Shown: positions 8,558 to 18,576, counted from the stretch's first letter. The stretch is DNA of 64,000 nucleotides from Candidatus Laterigemmans baculatus (GCF_010367455.1 NZ_WRPR01000033.1:1-64000), one strand, 5' to 3'. Notes: a model not told the origin generated them from the letters alone. Translations and numbers: made by a program.

Positions 8558-10036
8558 TTATTCCTTGATACTTAGCAAAAATTCGGCGTTGTTTTGGGTC
8601 TTGCGGAGCCGGGCGGTGAGTTGTTCCATCGCGTCGGCCGGAGACGCATCGGCCAAGCTGCGGCGGACGATCGCCACGCGGCGATACTCTTCGGGGTCCA
8701 TCAGCATCTCTTCCCGCCGCGTCCCGCTGCGGTGAATGTCGATCGCCGGCCAGACGCGTCGCTCGACGATCCCCCGGTCAAGAACCAACTCCAGGTTTCC
8801 AGTCCCTTTGAACTCTTCAAAGATCACATCGTCCATCCGGCTGCCGGTATCGACTAGGGCGGTTGCCAAAATCGTCAGCGAGCCTCCCTCTTCGATTTTC
8901 CGAGCTGACCCGAAGAGGGCTTTGGGTTTTTGCAGCGCCCCGGCGTCGAGTCCACCGGAGAGGAGTTTGCCGGTCCCGGACCCTTCGCTGTTGTGGGCCC
9001 GGCCGAGCCGCGTGATCGAGTCGAGGAAGATCACGACGTCGATCCCGTACTCGACCATCCGCTTGGCTTTTTCGATCACCATGTGGGCGACCTGAATGTG
9101 CCGCGCCGGCGGCTCATCGAAGGTGCTGCTGATCACTTCGCAGTTCGGTCCTTTGACCTCCCGCTCCATGTCGGTGACCTCTTCGGGCCGCTCGTCGACG
9201 AGCAACATGATCACGTAGGCGTCGGGGTAGTTCTTCAGGACCGCCCGAGCCATCTTCTGCATGATGACCGTCTTGCCGGCCCGCGGCGGGCTGACGATCA
9301 AACCCCGCTGGCCGAAGCCGATCGGGGCGATCAAGTCGATTACCCGCGTGCTCATGTCGTGCGGGTCATGCTCCATGATGATCCGCGTGTCGGGGTGCAG
9401 CGGAGTCAGGTTCTCGAACGGCGTGCGGCGACCCCGCTGGGCTGGATCCTGGCGATTGATCGCCTCGACCCGCAGCAGCGCAAAGTACCGCTCGTTCTCC
9501 TTCGGCGGGCGGATCTGGCCGGCCACGGTGCTGCCGGTCTGCAGCCCAAAGCGGCGGATCTGGCTCGGCGAAACGTAGATGTCGTCGGGGCAACTGAGGT
9601 AGTGGTAATCGGGGCTGCGGAGGAACCCAAACCCGTCGGGCAAGATCTCCAGCGTCCCCTCGCCGTACATCAACCCATTGGCCTTCATCCGCTCCTTGAG
9701 GATCCGGAAGATCAGGTCCTGCTTGTTCAGTCCGGCAATCCCCTCGAGCCCGTCGGCCGCGGCCATCTCGAGCAGCTCCGAATGGGGCATCCGCTGCAGC
9801 GCCGCCAGATTCGTGCTCGGCTCGCCATCGCCGGCCGCCGGGATTCCGACGACGCGGCCGGAGCGATTCGCTTCGTCGACGATTTCCTCTGGTAGGGAGA
9901 GCGGATCCCGCTCGGCGTCCAGTTCGCGAATCCGTTGGTCGACTTCCGCGTCGGGGTGGCGGGGGCGGTCCGCAGGCGAATCGGAGGAGCGGCGAGAGCG
10001 GTCGTTATGCGACCGGAGTGGACGTTGATGTGGCAT
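8558..10036 (-). CDS. rho: Transcription termination factor Rho
   Basis: Rho is a hexameric RNA-dependent ATPase that ends transcription. The 492-residue protein has an Arg/Asp-rich N-terminal extension of about 60 residues, a Rho N-terminal domain (about 75-130), a cold-shock-like RNA-binding domain ([20 protein letters not shown]), and the RecA-like motor. Walker A is in [17 protein letters not shown] (about residue 254), with [13 protein letters not shown] after it and [12 protein letters not shown] as Walker B. The R-loop/secondary RNA site is in [17 protein letters not shown]. The start is ATG 10036. It lies downstream of coaE with about 170 bases between, and leads a run with ribH and nusB. 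Confidence 0.97.
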   Translation of the reverse strand: MPHQRPLRSHNDRSRRSSDSPADRPRHPDAEVDQRIRELDAERDPLSLPEEIVDEANRSGRVVGIPAAGDGEPSTNLAALQRMPHSELLEMAAADGLEGIAGLNKQDLIFRILKERMKANGLMYGEGTLEILPDGFGFLRSPDYHYLSCPDDIYVSPSQIRRFGLQTGSTVAGQIRPPKENERYFALLRVEAINRQDPAQRGRRTPFENLTPLHPDTRIIMEHDPHDMSTRVIDLIAPIGFGQRGLIVSPPRAGKTVIMQKMARAVLKNYPDAYVIMLLVDERPEEVTDMEREVKGPNCEVISSTFDEPPARHIQVAHMVIEKAKRMVEYGIDVVIFLDSITRLGRAHNSEGSGTGKLLSGGLDAGALQKPKALFGSARKIEEGGSLTILATALVDTGSRMDDVIFEEFKGTGNLELVLDRGIVERRVWPAIDIHRSGTRREEMLMDPEEYRRVAIVRRSLADASPADAMEQLTARLRKTQNNAEFLLSIKE

Positions 10037-10208
10037 GGTAAAGGGGATGCGACGGAGTCGAAGGCGATAAGTCGGGAGGGCGACCGCAGCGATCCGCGGT
10101 CGGAGGAGGGAGGGAGATCGTAGCGCGACGAACAGTGGTGCTTGAGGAATCCCGGGCGGTTCGTCGTTCGGCTCACTCTCGGTCGAGTCGGAATGGAAGG
10201 ATCCGGTC

Positions 10209-10862
10209 TCAAATGCAGTGGCCAGGAGCGAGAAGAAGAGGGTGCATTGAGCGAACTTCCAGGGCCTGCATCAGTGCGGACCAGTGCATTTGCGTTTGGC
10301 GCCTCAACTCGCCGCGATCACCGTCGTTCATCAGCAGATGCGTTGAAAGCCGCCGTTTCTGTTGGATGTCCATTTGTCTGCGTTCACGTCTCTGCAGTTC
10401 CTGGACCGACCAACCACGCTCGGCGATCCAGTCGAGACGGAGGTGCTGGGGTGCCTCCACGCACCAGATCGCGTCACACATCACGCCCCAATCCGCTTCC
10501 AGCAGCATCGGGGCGTCGAGCACCGCAGCGAGGCTCCTCTGCCGGGCCGCTCGCCGCATCCGCCGCACTGCCAGTTCTCGGGCCGGGGGATGAACCACCG
10601 ACTCCAGATAGTCTAATCCTTGCCGACTCGCAGCGTCATCCCCGAAAACGCGGTCGGCCAAAACCGGGCGGTCAATCTGCCCCCGCGCGTCCAGAACGTC
10701 TCGGCCGAACTGAGCCGCAAGCCGCCGACGGACTTCGCTGAGCCGCAGACAGCGACGGGCGATCCGGTCGGCATCGATCCAGGTTGCTCCGAGCTCCCTT
10801 AAGTGCTGGGCAACGGTCGACTTTCCGCCTGCCGGAGATCCGACAATCCCAATGACGACCAA
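10209..10862 (-). CDS. coaE: Dephospho-CoA kinase
   Basis: CoaE phosphorylates dephospho-CoA in the last step of coenzyme A synthesis. The N terminus is [16 protein letters not shown], a P-loop (GxxxxGKS) close to the start, followed by WIDADRIAR (the family DAD motif) and [10 protein letters not shown] (the HP motif). The C-terminal part is Arg/Gln-rich. The frame is open to 10988, which would add about 42 low-complexity residues and overlap the upstream gene by 46 bases. The TTG at 10862 is preferred because GGGGAGAG lies about 5 bases before it and the P-loop then falls at the family's usual position. The length then is 217 residues, close to the usual 200-210. Confidence 0.9.
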   Translation of the reverse strand: MVVIGIVGSPAGGKSTVAQHLRELGATWIDADRIARRCLRLSEVRRRLAAQFGRDVLDARGQIDRPVLADRVFGDDAASRQGLDYLESVVHPPARELAVRRMRRAARQRSLAAVLDAPMLLEADWGVMCDAIWCVEAPQHLRLDWIAERGWSVQELQRRERRQMDIQQKRRLSTHLLMNDGDRGELRRQTQMHWSALMQALEVRSMHPLLLAPGHCI

Positions 10863-10884
10863 GGAACTCTCCCCACGCTCCGCC

Positions 10885-10952
10885 GACCCCAAGCTCCGCC
10901 GACCCCAAGCTCCGCCGACCGCTCGTTCAGCGGACCGCTCGCTCAGCGGACC
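10885..10952. repeat. Two adjacent 16-bp tandem duplications
   Basis: The unit GACCCCAAGCTCCGCC occurs at 10885-10900 and 10901-10916, followed by GCTCGTTCAGCGGACC at 10921-10936 and its near-copy at 10937-10952. The stop codon of the upstream zinc-ribbon gene (10943-10945) lies inside the last unit. The coaE start is 23 bases beyond. Confidence 0.85.
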
Positions 10953-11677
10953 GTCCGGTCTTCGGGAAGATACATCATCGCCCCGCACGCCGGACAGCGG
11001 ACGGCTTGGCCGAGATACAAGCGGTTCATCATTTGCGAAGTGAGCATCTGGTAACAGCCGCCGCAGGTTTCGCCTTCGACCGGAGCGAGCGCCTCCTCGC
11101 CGCGGGTGCCGACGATGCGGTCGTACTCCAGCCGGATCGGCGGAGGCAACTGGTCCTCGGCCTCGGCCAATTCGGCTTCCACGCGGGCGAGGCTCTCGCT
11201 CTTTTGCTTCATCGTCTCGTCGACCGTCGAGACGAACTCCGCGTGCTCTTCCTGGCGACGCTTGAGCTGTTCCTGGAGCTCGGTGCGCTCGGCTTCCAAA
11301 CCATCGATCCGCTCGTAGGCCTCGAGAATTTCGTCCGAGAGGACTTCATTCGCTTGCTCGTCGGCCGCGATCTGCTCCTTCAGCGCCGTGTACTCGCGGT
11401 TGCTGGCGGCTGAGTTCAATTTGATCCGTAGCTGCTGGACGCGATCCTCACGCGATTTCAGCTGCAGCTGCTTCTCATCCGCAGCCATCTTCGCCTTGCG
11501 GAGCTTCTCCTGCGATTCGCCCACCGTCGCCTCGAGCTCGGCGACCATCGCGGCGCTTGCCTGAATCTGCCGCGGGCCCCGCTCCAACTGACTTTTCAGA
11601 TCCGTTCGCTGACGCTGAATGCGGTGCAACGTCCGGAGGAGTTCGGCGGAGACTTTGATCGATGTGTCGGACGACAT
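10943..11677 (-). CDS. C4-type zinc-ribbon coiled-coil protein (DUF164 family)
   Basis: A 244-residue protein with a long antiparallel coiled coil (about residues 5-185; heptads rich in E, Q, L, R) and a C-terminal C4 zinc ribbon with CGGC and CPAC pairs, the pattern of the zf-RING_7/CsgG-like DUF164 family (CT398-type). Members are thought to bind nucleic acid or to link RNA polymerase or secretion components; the function is not settled. In many bacteria it sits close to coaE or DNA-related genes, as here. The stop lies within a 16-base tandem repeat. Confidence 0.83.
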   Translation of the reverse strand: MSSDTSIKVSAELLRTLHRIQRQRTDLKSQLERGPRQIQASAAMVAELEATVGESQEKLRKAKMAADEKQLQLKSREDRVQQLRIKLNSAASNREYTALKEQIAADEQANEVLSDEILEAYERIDGLEAERTELQEQLKRRQEEHAEFVSTVDETMKQKSESLARVEAELAEAEDQLPPPIRLEYDRIVGTRGEEALAPVEGETCGGCYQMLTSQMMNRLYLGQAVRCPACGAMMYLPEDRTVR

Positions 11678-11742
11678 GGGGCGGCATCAGGGGAAGTGCG
11701 GAGATGAGCGGGCTACCCTTCAACATCCGGCGAGGCCCGGTT

Positions 11743-11774
11743 CCCGTCAAGTCAGGGGCCCGTCAAGTCAGGGG
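11743..11774. repeat. 16-bp tandem duplication
   Basis: The unit CCCGTCAAGTCAGGGG is present twice in perfect tandem, between the hrpB stop and the start of the zinc-ribbon gene. Each unit is itself a weak palindrome (CCC...GGGG). Confidence 0.9.
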
Positions 11775-11788
11775 CCGCCGTGTCGAGC

Positions 11789-14542
11789 TCAGCGAGCGTC
11801 GCGTCCCAGCCCGCTCCGCGTGGCGGTCGCCTCCAGTGGCCGCTCGGGCCAATGGTGTTTGGGATACCGCCGTCGGAGCTCCTTGCGGACTTCGGCGTAG
11901 GTCGAACGCCAAAAGCTGGCCAGATCCGACGTCACCTGGACCTCGCGATGATTCGGAGCGAGCAATCGCAGCAGCACCGGCACGCGGCCGGCGGCAATCC
12001 GCGGCGTCTCGGTCCAGCCAAACAATTCCTGCAGCCGGACCGACATCGCGGGAGGGCCCTCCAGCGGATACTCCACCGCGATCGCGTTGCCGCTCGGGAC
12101 TTGCAGCCGGGGCGGAGCCCACTGGTCGAGCTGCCGCAGCGATTCGTAGCCCAGATGCGCTTTGGCCAAGTCCAACCACGGTCCCCGTCGCACTTCGTCG
12201 ATCCCCAGCGCGTTGCCACAGATCTGCTGAGCGATCTCGTCCAAGGCCGCCTCATCGAGGACCGGGAGCGGTTGTTCGGGCAGCCACTCCCGGACTCGCC
12301 GCGATCGCGTTACCAGTTGCATCAGCTCCGCATCGTCAACCGGGAAAGCCCGCTCCCACTGCAGACGGACTTCGCGGATCAGGAGCTCGGCGGCCTGCTC
12401 GCGATCGACGATTTCGGTGGGCGTTTCAGCGAGCAGCAGATCGTACCAGTAGCGCCGCCGCCGACCGACGATCCGCCGCTGCGTCGGGTTGAAAAAGTAC
12501 TCGTCGACTTCCCGCAGCCCCGGGCCAGTCCCCAGTTCCTGCCCCTCTTCGCTTGTCACCTCTTCGCTCGCCTCGAGCCACTCTTCACGGACCGGAGCGG
12601 CCAAGCGGACGTCGGCGTCGCGTCCCTTCTGCAGCAGGTCGAGGCACAGAAAGAGCGGGCTCCCGGCCGCCGCCTGCGGATCGCTGAGTCGCACGCCATG
12701 CCCACCGACCATGATGCCCCGCGGGCCACCCCGATCGCCTCCGCCCCGCTCTCGCTGGCGAGCGAGCCGGTCGGGAAAAGCGTCGAGCAGCGAGCGGCAG
12801 AGCGCCGCGTCGATCTCGTCCGGGTCGAGCGACGGACTGCCCGGCGGCCCGTCCCCCGCGCCGATTGACCCCGCGCCGATTTCCCCCGCGCCCGCTTCGC
12901 TCGCGCCCGTGGACACTGCTTCCGTTGCGGCTTCACTCTCGGGATTTTCCTCGACGGCCCAAGAGCGCTCGACCGCCGAAGCGAGCTGCTCGGCTGTCCG
13001 CCGCACCGCTTGGCCGGCCGGCCGCAGAATGGTTCGGTCGGCGGCGCCGTCGATCCACCGCTCGATCCGCTCGGCGCGGTCCGCCAGATTGCCGCTGGGC
13101 AGCCCCAGCAGCGCCGCATCGTTCGCCGCCAGTCGTCCTCCGCGACGATCTTCAAATGGATCTCGCTCGGCCAGCATCGCCGCGGCGATCGATGCCCGCC
13201 GCAAAATTCCGCGGCGGTGCCCCGAGAGGACCAGCCGAGCCAGCCGCGGATGAGCCGGGATGCGGAGCATGTCGCGGCCGAGGCCCGTGATCCGTTGGCC
13301 CGTGATCCGCCCGCCAGCGATCGCTCCCAGCTGTTCGAGCAGGTTGCGGGCAGCGGCGAGGCCTTCCTCGCGAGGCGGCGTCAGCCAGGGGAACTGCTGC
13401 AAATCGGTTTCGCCCCAGCCGAACAATTGCAGGACCGCACCGGCCAGATCGCCGCGGTGGATCTCAGGCGTGTCGAACTCGGGCCGGGCTCGATGGGCAG
13501 GCTGCAGCCACAGCCGAAAACAGGTTCCTGGGGCAGTTCTTCCGGCGCGCCCGGCACGCTGCTCGGCGGCGGCTCGCGAGATCGGCTCGACGTCCAGCCG
13601 TGGCAGTCCGACCGCCGGGTTCATCCGCATCACCCGCGCCAGTCCGCTGTCGATGACCGAGGTGACGCCGTCGATCGTCACCGACGTTTCCGCCACGTTC
13701 GTCGAGAGCACGATCTTGCGGCGTGAGGAGGGCCGCAGCACGCGGTCCTGCCGCTCGGGCGAGAGGTCGCCGTAAAGCTCCAGGATGTCGGCGCCGGCGA
13801 CGCAGGCCAAATCGCTGATCTGACGCGCCGTGCGGCGAATCTCCCCCACACCGGGCAGGAACACCAGCACATGCCCGTCGCTCGCGGCCATCGCCCGAGG
13901 CAGCACTTCGGCGACTTGCGCTTCGAGCCGATCGTTCGACGACCGCTTGGCGTAGCGAATGTCGACCGGGTGCATCCGCCCGCGGCTTTCGACGAGCGGA
14001 GCTTGGTCGAGGAAGGCGGCGATCGGTGCGGCATCGAGGGTCGCCGACATGACCACCAGCCGTAGCTCGGGCCGCAACGAACCGCGGATCCGCGTCAGCA
14101 TCCCGAGCGTCAGGTCGGCTTCGAGCGAGCGCTCGTGGAACTCGTCGAGCAGAACCGTCGAAAACGACTCGAGCAGCGGGTCGCTTTGCAGTCGCCGCAG
14201 CAGCACGCCGTAGGTCATCACGACGATTTTGGTCGCCGCTCCCCATCGCCGGTCCATCCGGACTTGGTAGCCGACCCGCTCGCCGACATTTGTCCCCAAG
14301 AGCGAGGCCAAGCGAGCGGCAACCGCGCGGGCCGCCATCCGCCGCGGCTGAAGCAGCAGCACGCGCTCGGAGCCCGAAAATGCTTCGAGCAGCGCCAGCG
14401 GAACGCCCGTCGTCTTGCCGGCTCCCGGGGGAGCGGCCAGCACGGCACGATTCTCCCGCCGCAGCGCCTCGATCAATTCGCCGGCGACCTCGCTGATCGG
14501 CAGCGAAGCCAGCTCCGCCGGCAGCCGCAAAGCGCCGCTCAT
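11789..14542 (-). CDS. hrpB: ATP-dependent helicase HrpB
   Basis: A DEAH/DExH-box helicase of the HrpB family, 917 residues against the usual 800-840. Helicase motifs in order: Walker A APPGAGKTTGVPL (about residue 37), QPRRMAARAVA (Ia), MTYGVLLRR (Ib), the DEFHERS box, SATLD (III), STNVAETSVTIDGV (V) and QRAGRAGR (VI). The C-terminal HrpB-specific domain follows. A low-complexity Glu/Gly/Ala stretch with repeated GAG/GEIGAGSIGAG near residue 560 accounts for part of the extra length. The HrpB role in bacteria is poorly defined (RNA processing or stress). The start overlaps the esterase stop by four bases, so the two are co-transcribed. Confidence 0.93.
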   Translation of the reverse strand: MSGALRLPAELASLPISEVAGELIEALRRENRAVLAAPPGAGKTTGVPLALLEAFSGSERVLLLQPRRMAARAVAARLASLLGTNVGERVGYQVRMDRRWGAATKIVVMTYGVLLRRLQSDPLLESFSTVLLDEFHERSLEADLTLGMLTRIRGSLRPELRLVVMSATLDAAPIAAFLDQAPLVESRGRMHPVDIRYAKRSSNDRLEAQVAEVLPRAMAASDGHVLVFLPGVGEIRRTARQISDLACVAGADILELYGDLSPERQDRVLRPSSRRKIVLSTNVAETSVTIDGVTSVIDSGLARVMRMNPAVGLPRLDVEPISRAAAEQRAGRAGRTAPGTCFRLWLQPAHRARPEFDTPEIHRGDLAGAVLQLFGWGETDLQQFPWLTPPREEGLAAARNLLEQLGAIAGGRITGQRITGLGRDMLRIPAHPRLARLVLSGHRRGILRRASIAAAMLAERDPFEDRRGGRLAANDAALLGLPSGNLADRAERIERWIDGAADRTILRPAGQAVRRTAEQLASAVERSWAVEENPESEAATEAVSTGASEAGAGEIGAGSIGAGDGPPGSPSLDPDEIDAALCRSLLDAFPDRLARQRERGGGDRGGPRGIMVGGHGVRLSDPQAAAGSPLFLCLDLLQKGRDADVRLAAPVREEWLEASEEVTSEEGQELGTGPGLREVDEYFFNPTQRRIVGRRRRYWYDLLLAETPTEIVDREQAAELLIREVRLQWERAFPVDDAELMQLVTRSRRVREWLPEQPLPVLDEAALDEIAQQICGNALGIDEVRRGPWLDLAKAHLGYESLRQLDQWAPPRLQVPSGNAIAVEYPLEGPPAMSVRLQELFGWTETPRIAAGRVPVLLRLLAPNHREVQVTSDLASFWRSTYAEVRKELRRRYPKHHWPERPLEATATRSGLGRDAR

Positions 14543-15306
14543 GCCGACTCGGAAGCGGCGGCGGAGTCGTTGCGGTCCATCATCCGGCGGATCGCAGCGG
14601 CGGTCTCGTCGACCGCTTCGATCGTCAACGTGTGCGGACCATCAAAGGGAAAGAAGTGCACCGGCACGCCCGCGACTTTCCACATCTCGTACATCGCCTC
14701 GGCACCTTCGAAGGGAAGGATCGGGTCGAAGGAGCCGTGGCTTTGAACCGTCTCGGTGTTGACCAGCCGCATCGCCGCGTCGGTCCAGGCCGCTTCGCAG
14801 ATCAGCGTCCCCGAGTAGGCGAACAGCACTCCCGGCGGTTCGGCCAGTCCCCGCAGCGCTACGTCGACCGAGAGCATGGCTCCTTGCGAGAAACCGCCGA
14901 GGGCCACGCGCTGCGGACCGCAGCCGAGCACCTGCATCATCTCCTCGATCGCCTCGACCACCGCATGCCGTGCCTCGCTCAGCCCCGGTGGCTCATGCGT
15001 TCGCAGTTCGGTGATATCCCGGGCTTCGGTCATTTGCAGCAATCGGGCCATGTTCAATCGCCACCAGGCCCGAGCCCCGGGCATCCCCTCTTCGTCGAGC
15101 GACAGCAAGGCCGCCGGAAAGACAAACCGCGCACGGCTCGCCGCCGGCCCCAGGGCCCGCGTCCATTCATTGGCTACCGGAACCAGATCGCCCCCCGGAG
15201 CCCCGTAGCCATGGAGCGCAACGACGAGCGTATCCGGGTTCGGCCCCCCATCGACTTGGACGCAGTCGAGCTCCGCGTACCGCTCTCTCGAGGCCGAAAT
15301 CGTCAT
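14539..15306 (-). CDS. Phospholipase/carboxylesterase family alpha/beta hydrolase
   Basis: A 255-residue serine hydrolase of the PF02230 family. The nucleophile elbow is LGGFSQGAML (Ser about residue 138), with an early LVVALHGYG oxyanion motif and a late DGPHTLTIEA region that holds the catalytic His. There is no signal peptide, so it is cytoplasmic. It overlaps hrpB by four bases (ATGA). The ester substrate is unknown; carboxylesterase or acyl-thioesterase activities are typical of the family. Confidence 0.82.
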   Translation of the reverse strand: MTISASRERYAELDCVQVDGGPNPDTLVVALHGYGAPGGDLVPVANEWTRALGPAASRARFVFPAALLSLDEEGMPGARAWWRLNMARLLQMTEARDITELRTHEPPGLSEARHAVVEAIEEMMQVLGCGPQRVALGGFSQGAMLSVDVALRGLAEPPGVLFAYSGTLICEAAWTDAAMRLVNTETVQSHGSFDPILPFEGAEAMYEMWKVAGVPVHFFPFDGPHTLTIEAVDETAAAIRRMMDRNDSAAASESA

Positions 15307-15366
15307 CCGCAGGAGTCCTCTGGTGGCAAATGGGCTTAAGGTTGTGGTCGGGGTGGCAAGACGGTT

Positions 15367-15443
15367 TCATCAGCCGCAACGCGCTAGCGTCCGGTTTCCC
15401 AAGCGTTTTCGGAAACCGGGGGCTAGCGCCCGGCGGCTGATGA
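15367..15443. repeat. Palindromic repeat, CATCAGCCGC...CTAGCG family
   Basis: The left arm TCATCAGCCGCAACGCGCT and right arm GGCTAGCGCCCGGCGGCTGA flank a short AAACC-containing centre. Other full copies: 25318-25393, 32487-32560, 59421-59494. A split copy: 61611-61648 plus 61811-61840. Here it lies between the esterase and the TolC-like gene. Confidence 0.85.
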
Positions 15444-15466
15444 ACGATCCCGAGGGTCCCCATGCC

Positions 15467-18451
15467 CTATCGTACGGTCCGCTGAATTTCCTCGGAATAG
15501 TGCAGCCGAGGCGGCAGGGTACCGTAGGGGTGCGGATTGTTGGCGGGGAAGTTCAGATCGATCATCGGTTGCATCTCCTCGTCCCGCAGCCCCGGCCAGT
15601 AGCCGACCGGGTCGAGGCGGATCGCTTCCAAGTCGAAGAACAATTCCACGCGGTCCAGGATAAACGCGATGTGCTGGCTGGCGACGCTGCTCAGGGCGGC
15701 CGTGTATGCCTGCTGGGCTTCGAGGAAGTCGCGAGCGACCACATCGCCGCCCCCCGGCAGCTGCAGCTGCAGCCGCGTGCTGACGACTCGCTCGTACGCC
15801 AGGGCGGCCGACTTGATCGCGATCTCGTACTGGTTCCGCCGCAGACGCAGGTTGCGGAGGTCCTCGCGGATCTCGAACTTGATCCCGTCTTCCGATTCGA
15901 TCAGCTGGCGGATCGCCTGGTTGTAGTTGATCAGCGCGACGCGGTAATTGTTCCGCTGCACGCGGCGGTTTAGCGGCGTGTCCAGTGCGATACTGAGCTG
16001 CGTTTCGCTGTTGTCGAAGCCGAAGTCGAATGGCGAATTGGAGTCGGGGTCGGTTCGCAGGATTTGCGTGGCTCGCAAGTCGAGGATCGACCGCAGATCA
16101 TCGGCTGCAATCTTCACCGTCCGGCGGGCGTCGGACAGCTCGCCCCGGCGATTCATCAAATCGAGCCGATTGACCAGCGCCGACAGCATCGCTGGGTCTT
16201 CTTCGACTTCGAGCTCCGCCAGCCCAGCGTCGCTCCCGGCAATTGCCTGGTCGGCCAGCTGCAGCGAATCGGCGACGGTCGCTTCGACAAATTCCAAAAA
16301 CGCCTCGCGATCGTCCGGGACTAAACCTTCGGATGTTTCGTCGGCCAGCTGCTCGGCCTCCTGGACCAACATCTCGGAACGGGCGACAACGTCCGGCAAC
16401 TGGGCCAGTTTCTCTTCCGGCGGAAGGACGCGGAACATCTCCTCCAGCTCGCTCCGCCGCTCGGCGATCGACGCGCGACGCTCCCGGACGTCCTGGATCG
16501 CTTCGGCTTCCAGAGCCGCGTCGGCTTCCGTCTTGCGGATCCGCAGCGATTGTTCGGTCACGCCGAGCAGAGCATCGATCAGATCGAGGTTGCGGAAGTA
16601 GACCTGCAGCGGCAGGAGGTCGAGTTCGCGATCGCCGCGGAGCTCGCCGCGAAGGGCGTCGACGCGCCCCTGGGCCTCGAGCAGATGGAGGACGTTCGTG
16701 ACCCGAGTGAGTTCTTCCGACTCGGGCAGTCCTTCGGCGGCTTCCCCCAAAGTGGCTTCTCCAGAAGTTGCGTCCTCCCGGAGCTGGCGGCTCAGTCGCT
16801 GGATGTCGGCGATCCGGTCAGCCAGCACCGTGGCCGCGTTGATCAGACCGCTCGCACCCCGGCGGGTCCGTTCCTGCTGGGCCAACAACTCCCGCCGCGT
16901 GCGGCTTACGAGCTCGCGGGCTACCGTCCACTCATCGCTGGCGGTCAGCGTTTCGAGCTCTCCCAAGTCCAGGTTCAGCGGCATTTCCGGCTGCAGTCCC
17001 ATCGACAGCTTGAGCCGGTCGAGCGACGACTCCAACTGGTTGCAGCGGCTCACCAAGTCGCTGCGGCTGCGAAGCGCGTTCTGTTCGAACTGGTCGACCT
17101 GGACGCGGGGCAACTGGCCCGCCACGTACTCGGCCTGGGCCTGCAGGAAGCCCCGCAGGTTGCTGAAGTAGTCCTGCGAGGCGATCTCGATGGCTCGATA
17201 CGAGAGCAGCAGGTCGTAGTACTGGTTGGCCAAGTCGCGGAACAACTGGCGACGGAAGCGAATGAAGTCGCGCGAGGCGTAGACCACATCCCGCTCGGCC
17301 TGCGTCAGTGCTTCAAATACCACGTCCCGCTGAAAGATCGTCTGCTCGAATTGAAACAGGAGTGTCGAGTTGACGTCGGCGGCAAATCCTTGTGGGCCGT
17401 TGAAGGTCAGCGCCACGTCGTTGGCAAAGCTGGCAAGGAATTGACCGGCGGTCGCCATCGTCTGGGTCACCGCCGCCCGGGTCGGGATGTTGAGCGTGTT
17501 GACCTGCTCGCCTTGGACGTTCAGCGAGCGGTAATTGAGGGCCGTGCCGTTGCCCGTCGCAGTGGGCTTGAGCATGTACTGGTAGCGCTCGCGCGTCAGC
17601 CGCAGCGCGGTCTGGTACAGAACCTCCTTGCGGGTCTGGTACTCGCGGCTGTTGATCAGCGCCAACTCCATAACGTTCGGCAGCGTCAGCCGTGGTGCGT
17701 CGCTGGTCAGCCCCTCTGGCACGCCTCGCCCAAAGGTCCGCCGGTACTCCTCCCGCATCGATTCGAACTCCAGCATCCGCGGCAGGCAAACCTCCGGAAT
17801 GTTTTCCCAGGTCGCCGCCGGAATCGGCACGATCCGCAGTCCGCTGTCGTCGCTGGTCCCCCCCTGCACCGCCTCCGCCCCGCCGACCGGAATCTCTTCT
17901 CCCGCTGGCGGAGTGATTTCCTCGACGGGCGGCTGCGAGGGCTGGACGAGCGTGGCTAACTGGATTGCCGGATCGGTGGCGCGCTCGGTGCTGGCCGCAT
18001 CGTCGACCGCATCGTCGACCGCATCGACTGCGGGGGCGGGGAGCACTTCCTCCACCGGGACTCCATCGCCAAGATCCGACGCTCCGTCCTCTCCAAGCCC
18101 ATCCGGCGAATCATCGGCGCGGTCGGTTCTGGAAGCCTGCGACGGGTCGCCCGAGACGAGCGGCGGCAGCGGGTAGCTGTTGAGCGTTGGGACCGCACCG
18201 GGCAGCTTGGGGCAATCCGGATTGGTGGGATCAAAAAACCGGGCCCTGGCGTCGGGGTAGACGTTCGTCTGGTAGGGCAGCTGATACGGTTCGGCCGCGT
18301 CCTTTTCGGCCAAGATGTGCGCGACCTCACCATCCGCGTCCAGCCGGTAGTGCCGCCGCGAGCAGCCAGCGAAATGCAACCCGAGGATGACCACCAGGCT
18401 CGCAGCGGCCAACGACCGCGGTTCAACGTTCGACAGTGCTGGAGTGGACAT
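15467..18451 (-). CDS. TolC-like outer-membrane efflux lipoprotein, unusually long
   Basis: A predicted outer-membrane factor of an efflux or type I export system, about 994 residues, twice the usual 430-500. Signal peptide SLAAASLVVILGLHFAGC gives a lipobox. The N-terminal 230 residues are Pro/Asp/Glu-rich and look disordered. OEP-type halves are visible around residues 260-490 and 800-930, with long heptad-rich helices (for example AQAEYVAGQLPRVQVDQFEQ and TRLQLQLPGGGDVVARDFLE). The region between is a long Glu/Arg/Leu-rich coiled coil (about 490-770) not found in ordinary TolC. The frame is open to 18514 but ATG 18451 fits the signal. It follows the permease and adaptor genes on the same strand. 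Confidence 0.75.
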   Translation of the reverse strand: MSTPALSNVEPRSLAAASLVVILGLHFAGCSRRHYRLDADGEVAHILAEKDAAEPYQLPYQTNVYPDARARFFDPTNPDCPKLPGAVPTLNSYPLPPLVSGDPSQASRTDRADDSPDGLGEDGASDLGDGVPVEEVLPAPAVDAVDDAVDDAASTERATDPAIQLATLVQPSQPPVEEITPPAGEEIPVGGAEAVQGGTSDDSGLRIVPIPAATWENIPEVCLPRMLEFESMREEYRRTFGRGVPEGLTSDAPRLTLPNVMELALINSREYQTRKEVLYQTALRLTRERYQYMLKPTATGNGTALNYRSLNVQGEQVNTLNIPTRAAVTQTMATAGQFLASFANDVALTFNGPQGFAADVNSTLLFQFEQTIFQRDVVFEALTQAERDVVYASRDFIRFRRQLFRDLANQYYDLLLSYRAIEIASQDYFSNLRGFLQAQAEYVAGQLPRVQVDQFEQNALRSRSDLVSRCNQLESSLDRLKLSMGLQPEMPLNLDLGELETLTASDEWTVARELVSRTRRELLAQQERTRRGASGLINAATVLADRIADIQRLSRQLREDATSGEATLGEAAEGLPESEELTRVTNVLHLLEAQGRVDALRGELRGDRELDLLPLQVYFRNLDLIDALLGVTEQSLRIRKTEADAALEAEAIQDVRERRASIAERRSELEEMFRVLPPEEKLAQLPDVVARSEMLVQEAEQLADETSEGLVPDDREAFLEFVEATVADSLQLADQAIAGSDAGLAELEVEEDPAMLSALVNRLDLMNRRGELSDARRTVKIAADDLRSILDLRATQILRTDPDSNSPFDFGFDNSETQLSIALDTPLNRRVQRNNYRVALINYNQAIRQLIESEDGIKFEIREDLRNLRLRRNQYEIAIKSAALAYERVVSTRLQLQLPGGGDVVARDFLEAQQAYTAALSSVASQHIAFILDRVELFFDLEAIRLDPVGYWPGLRDEEMQPMIDLNFPANNPHPYGTLPPRLHYSEEIQRTVR

Positions 18452-18576
18452 TCGGCGCAGACAAACCGGGAACGTGACAGGATCCACTTCCTGGGATCGG
18501 ACGTCCGGTTGCACCGATTTGAACGAATATGCGACTTCTTCCGGTTTTACCGGCCCTGGAGTCCGTCGGCGGCCGC

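Noticed and set aside
11780-12868. Open frames on the + strand across hrpB
   Set aside because: HrpB helicase motifs are continuous on the minus strand; the + frames are Arg/Pro-rich shadows.
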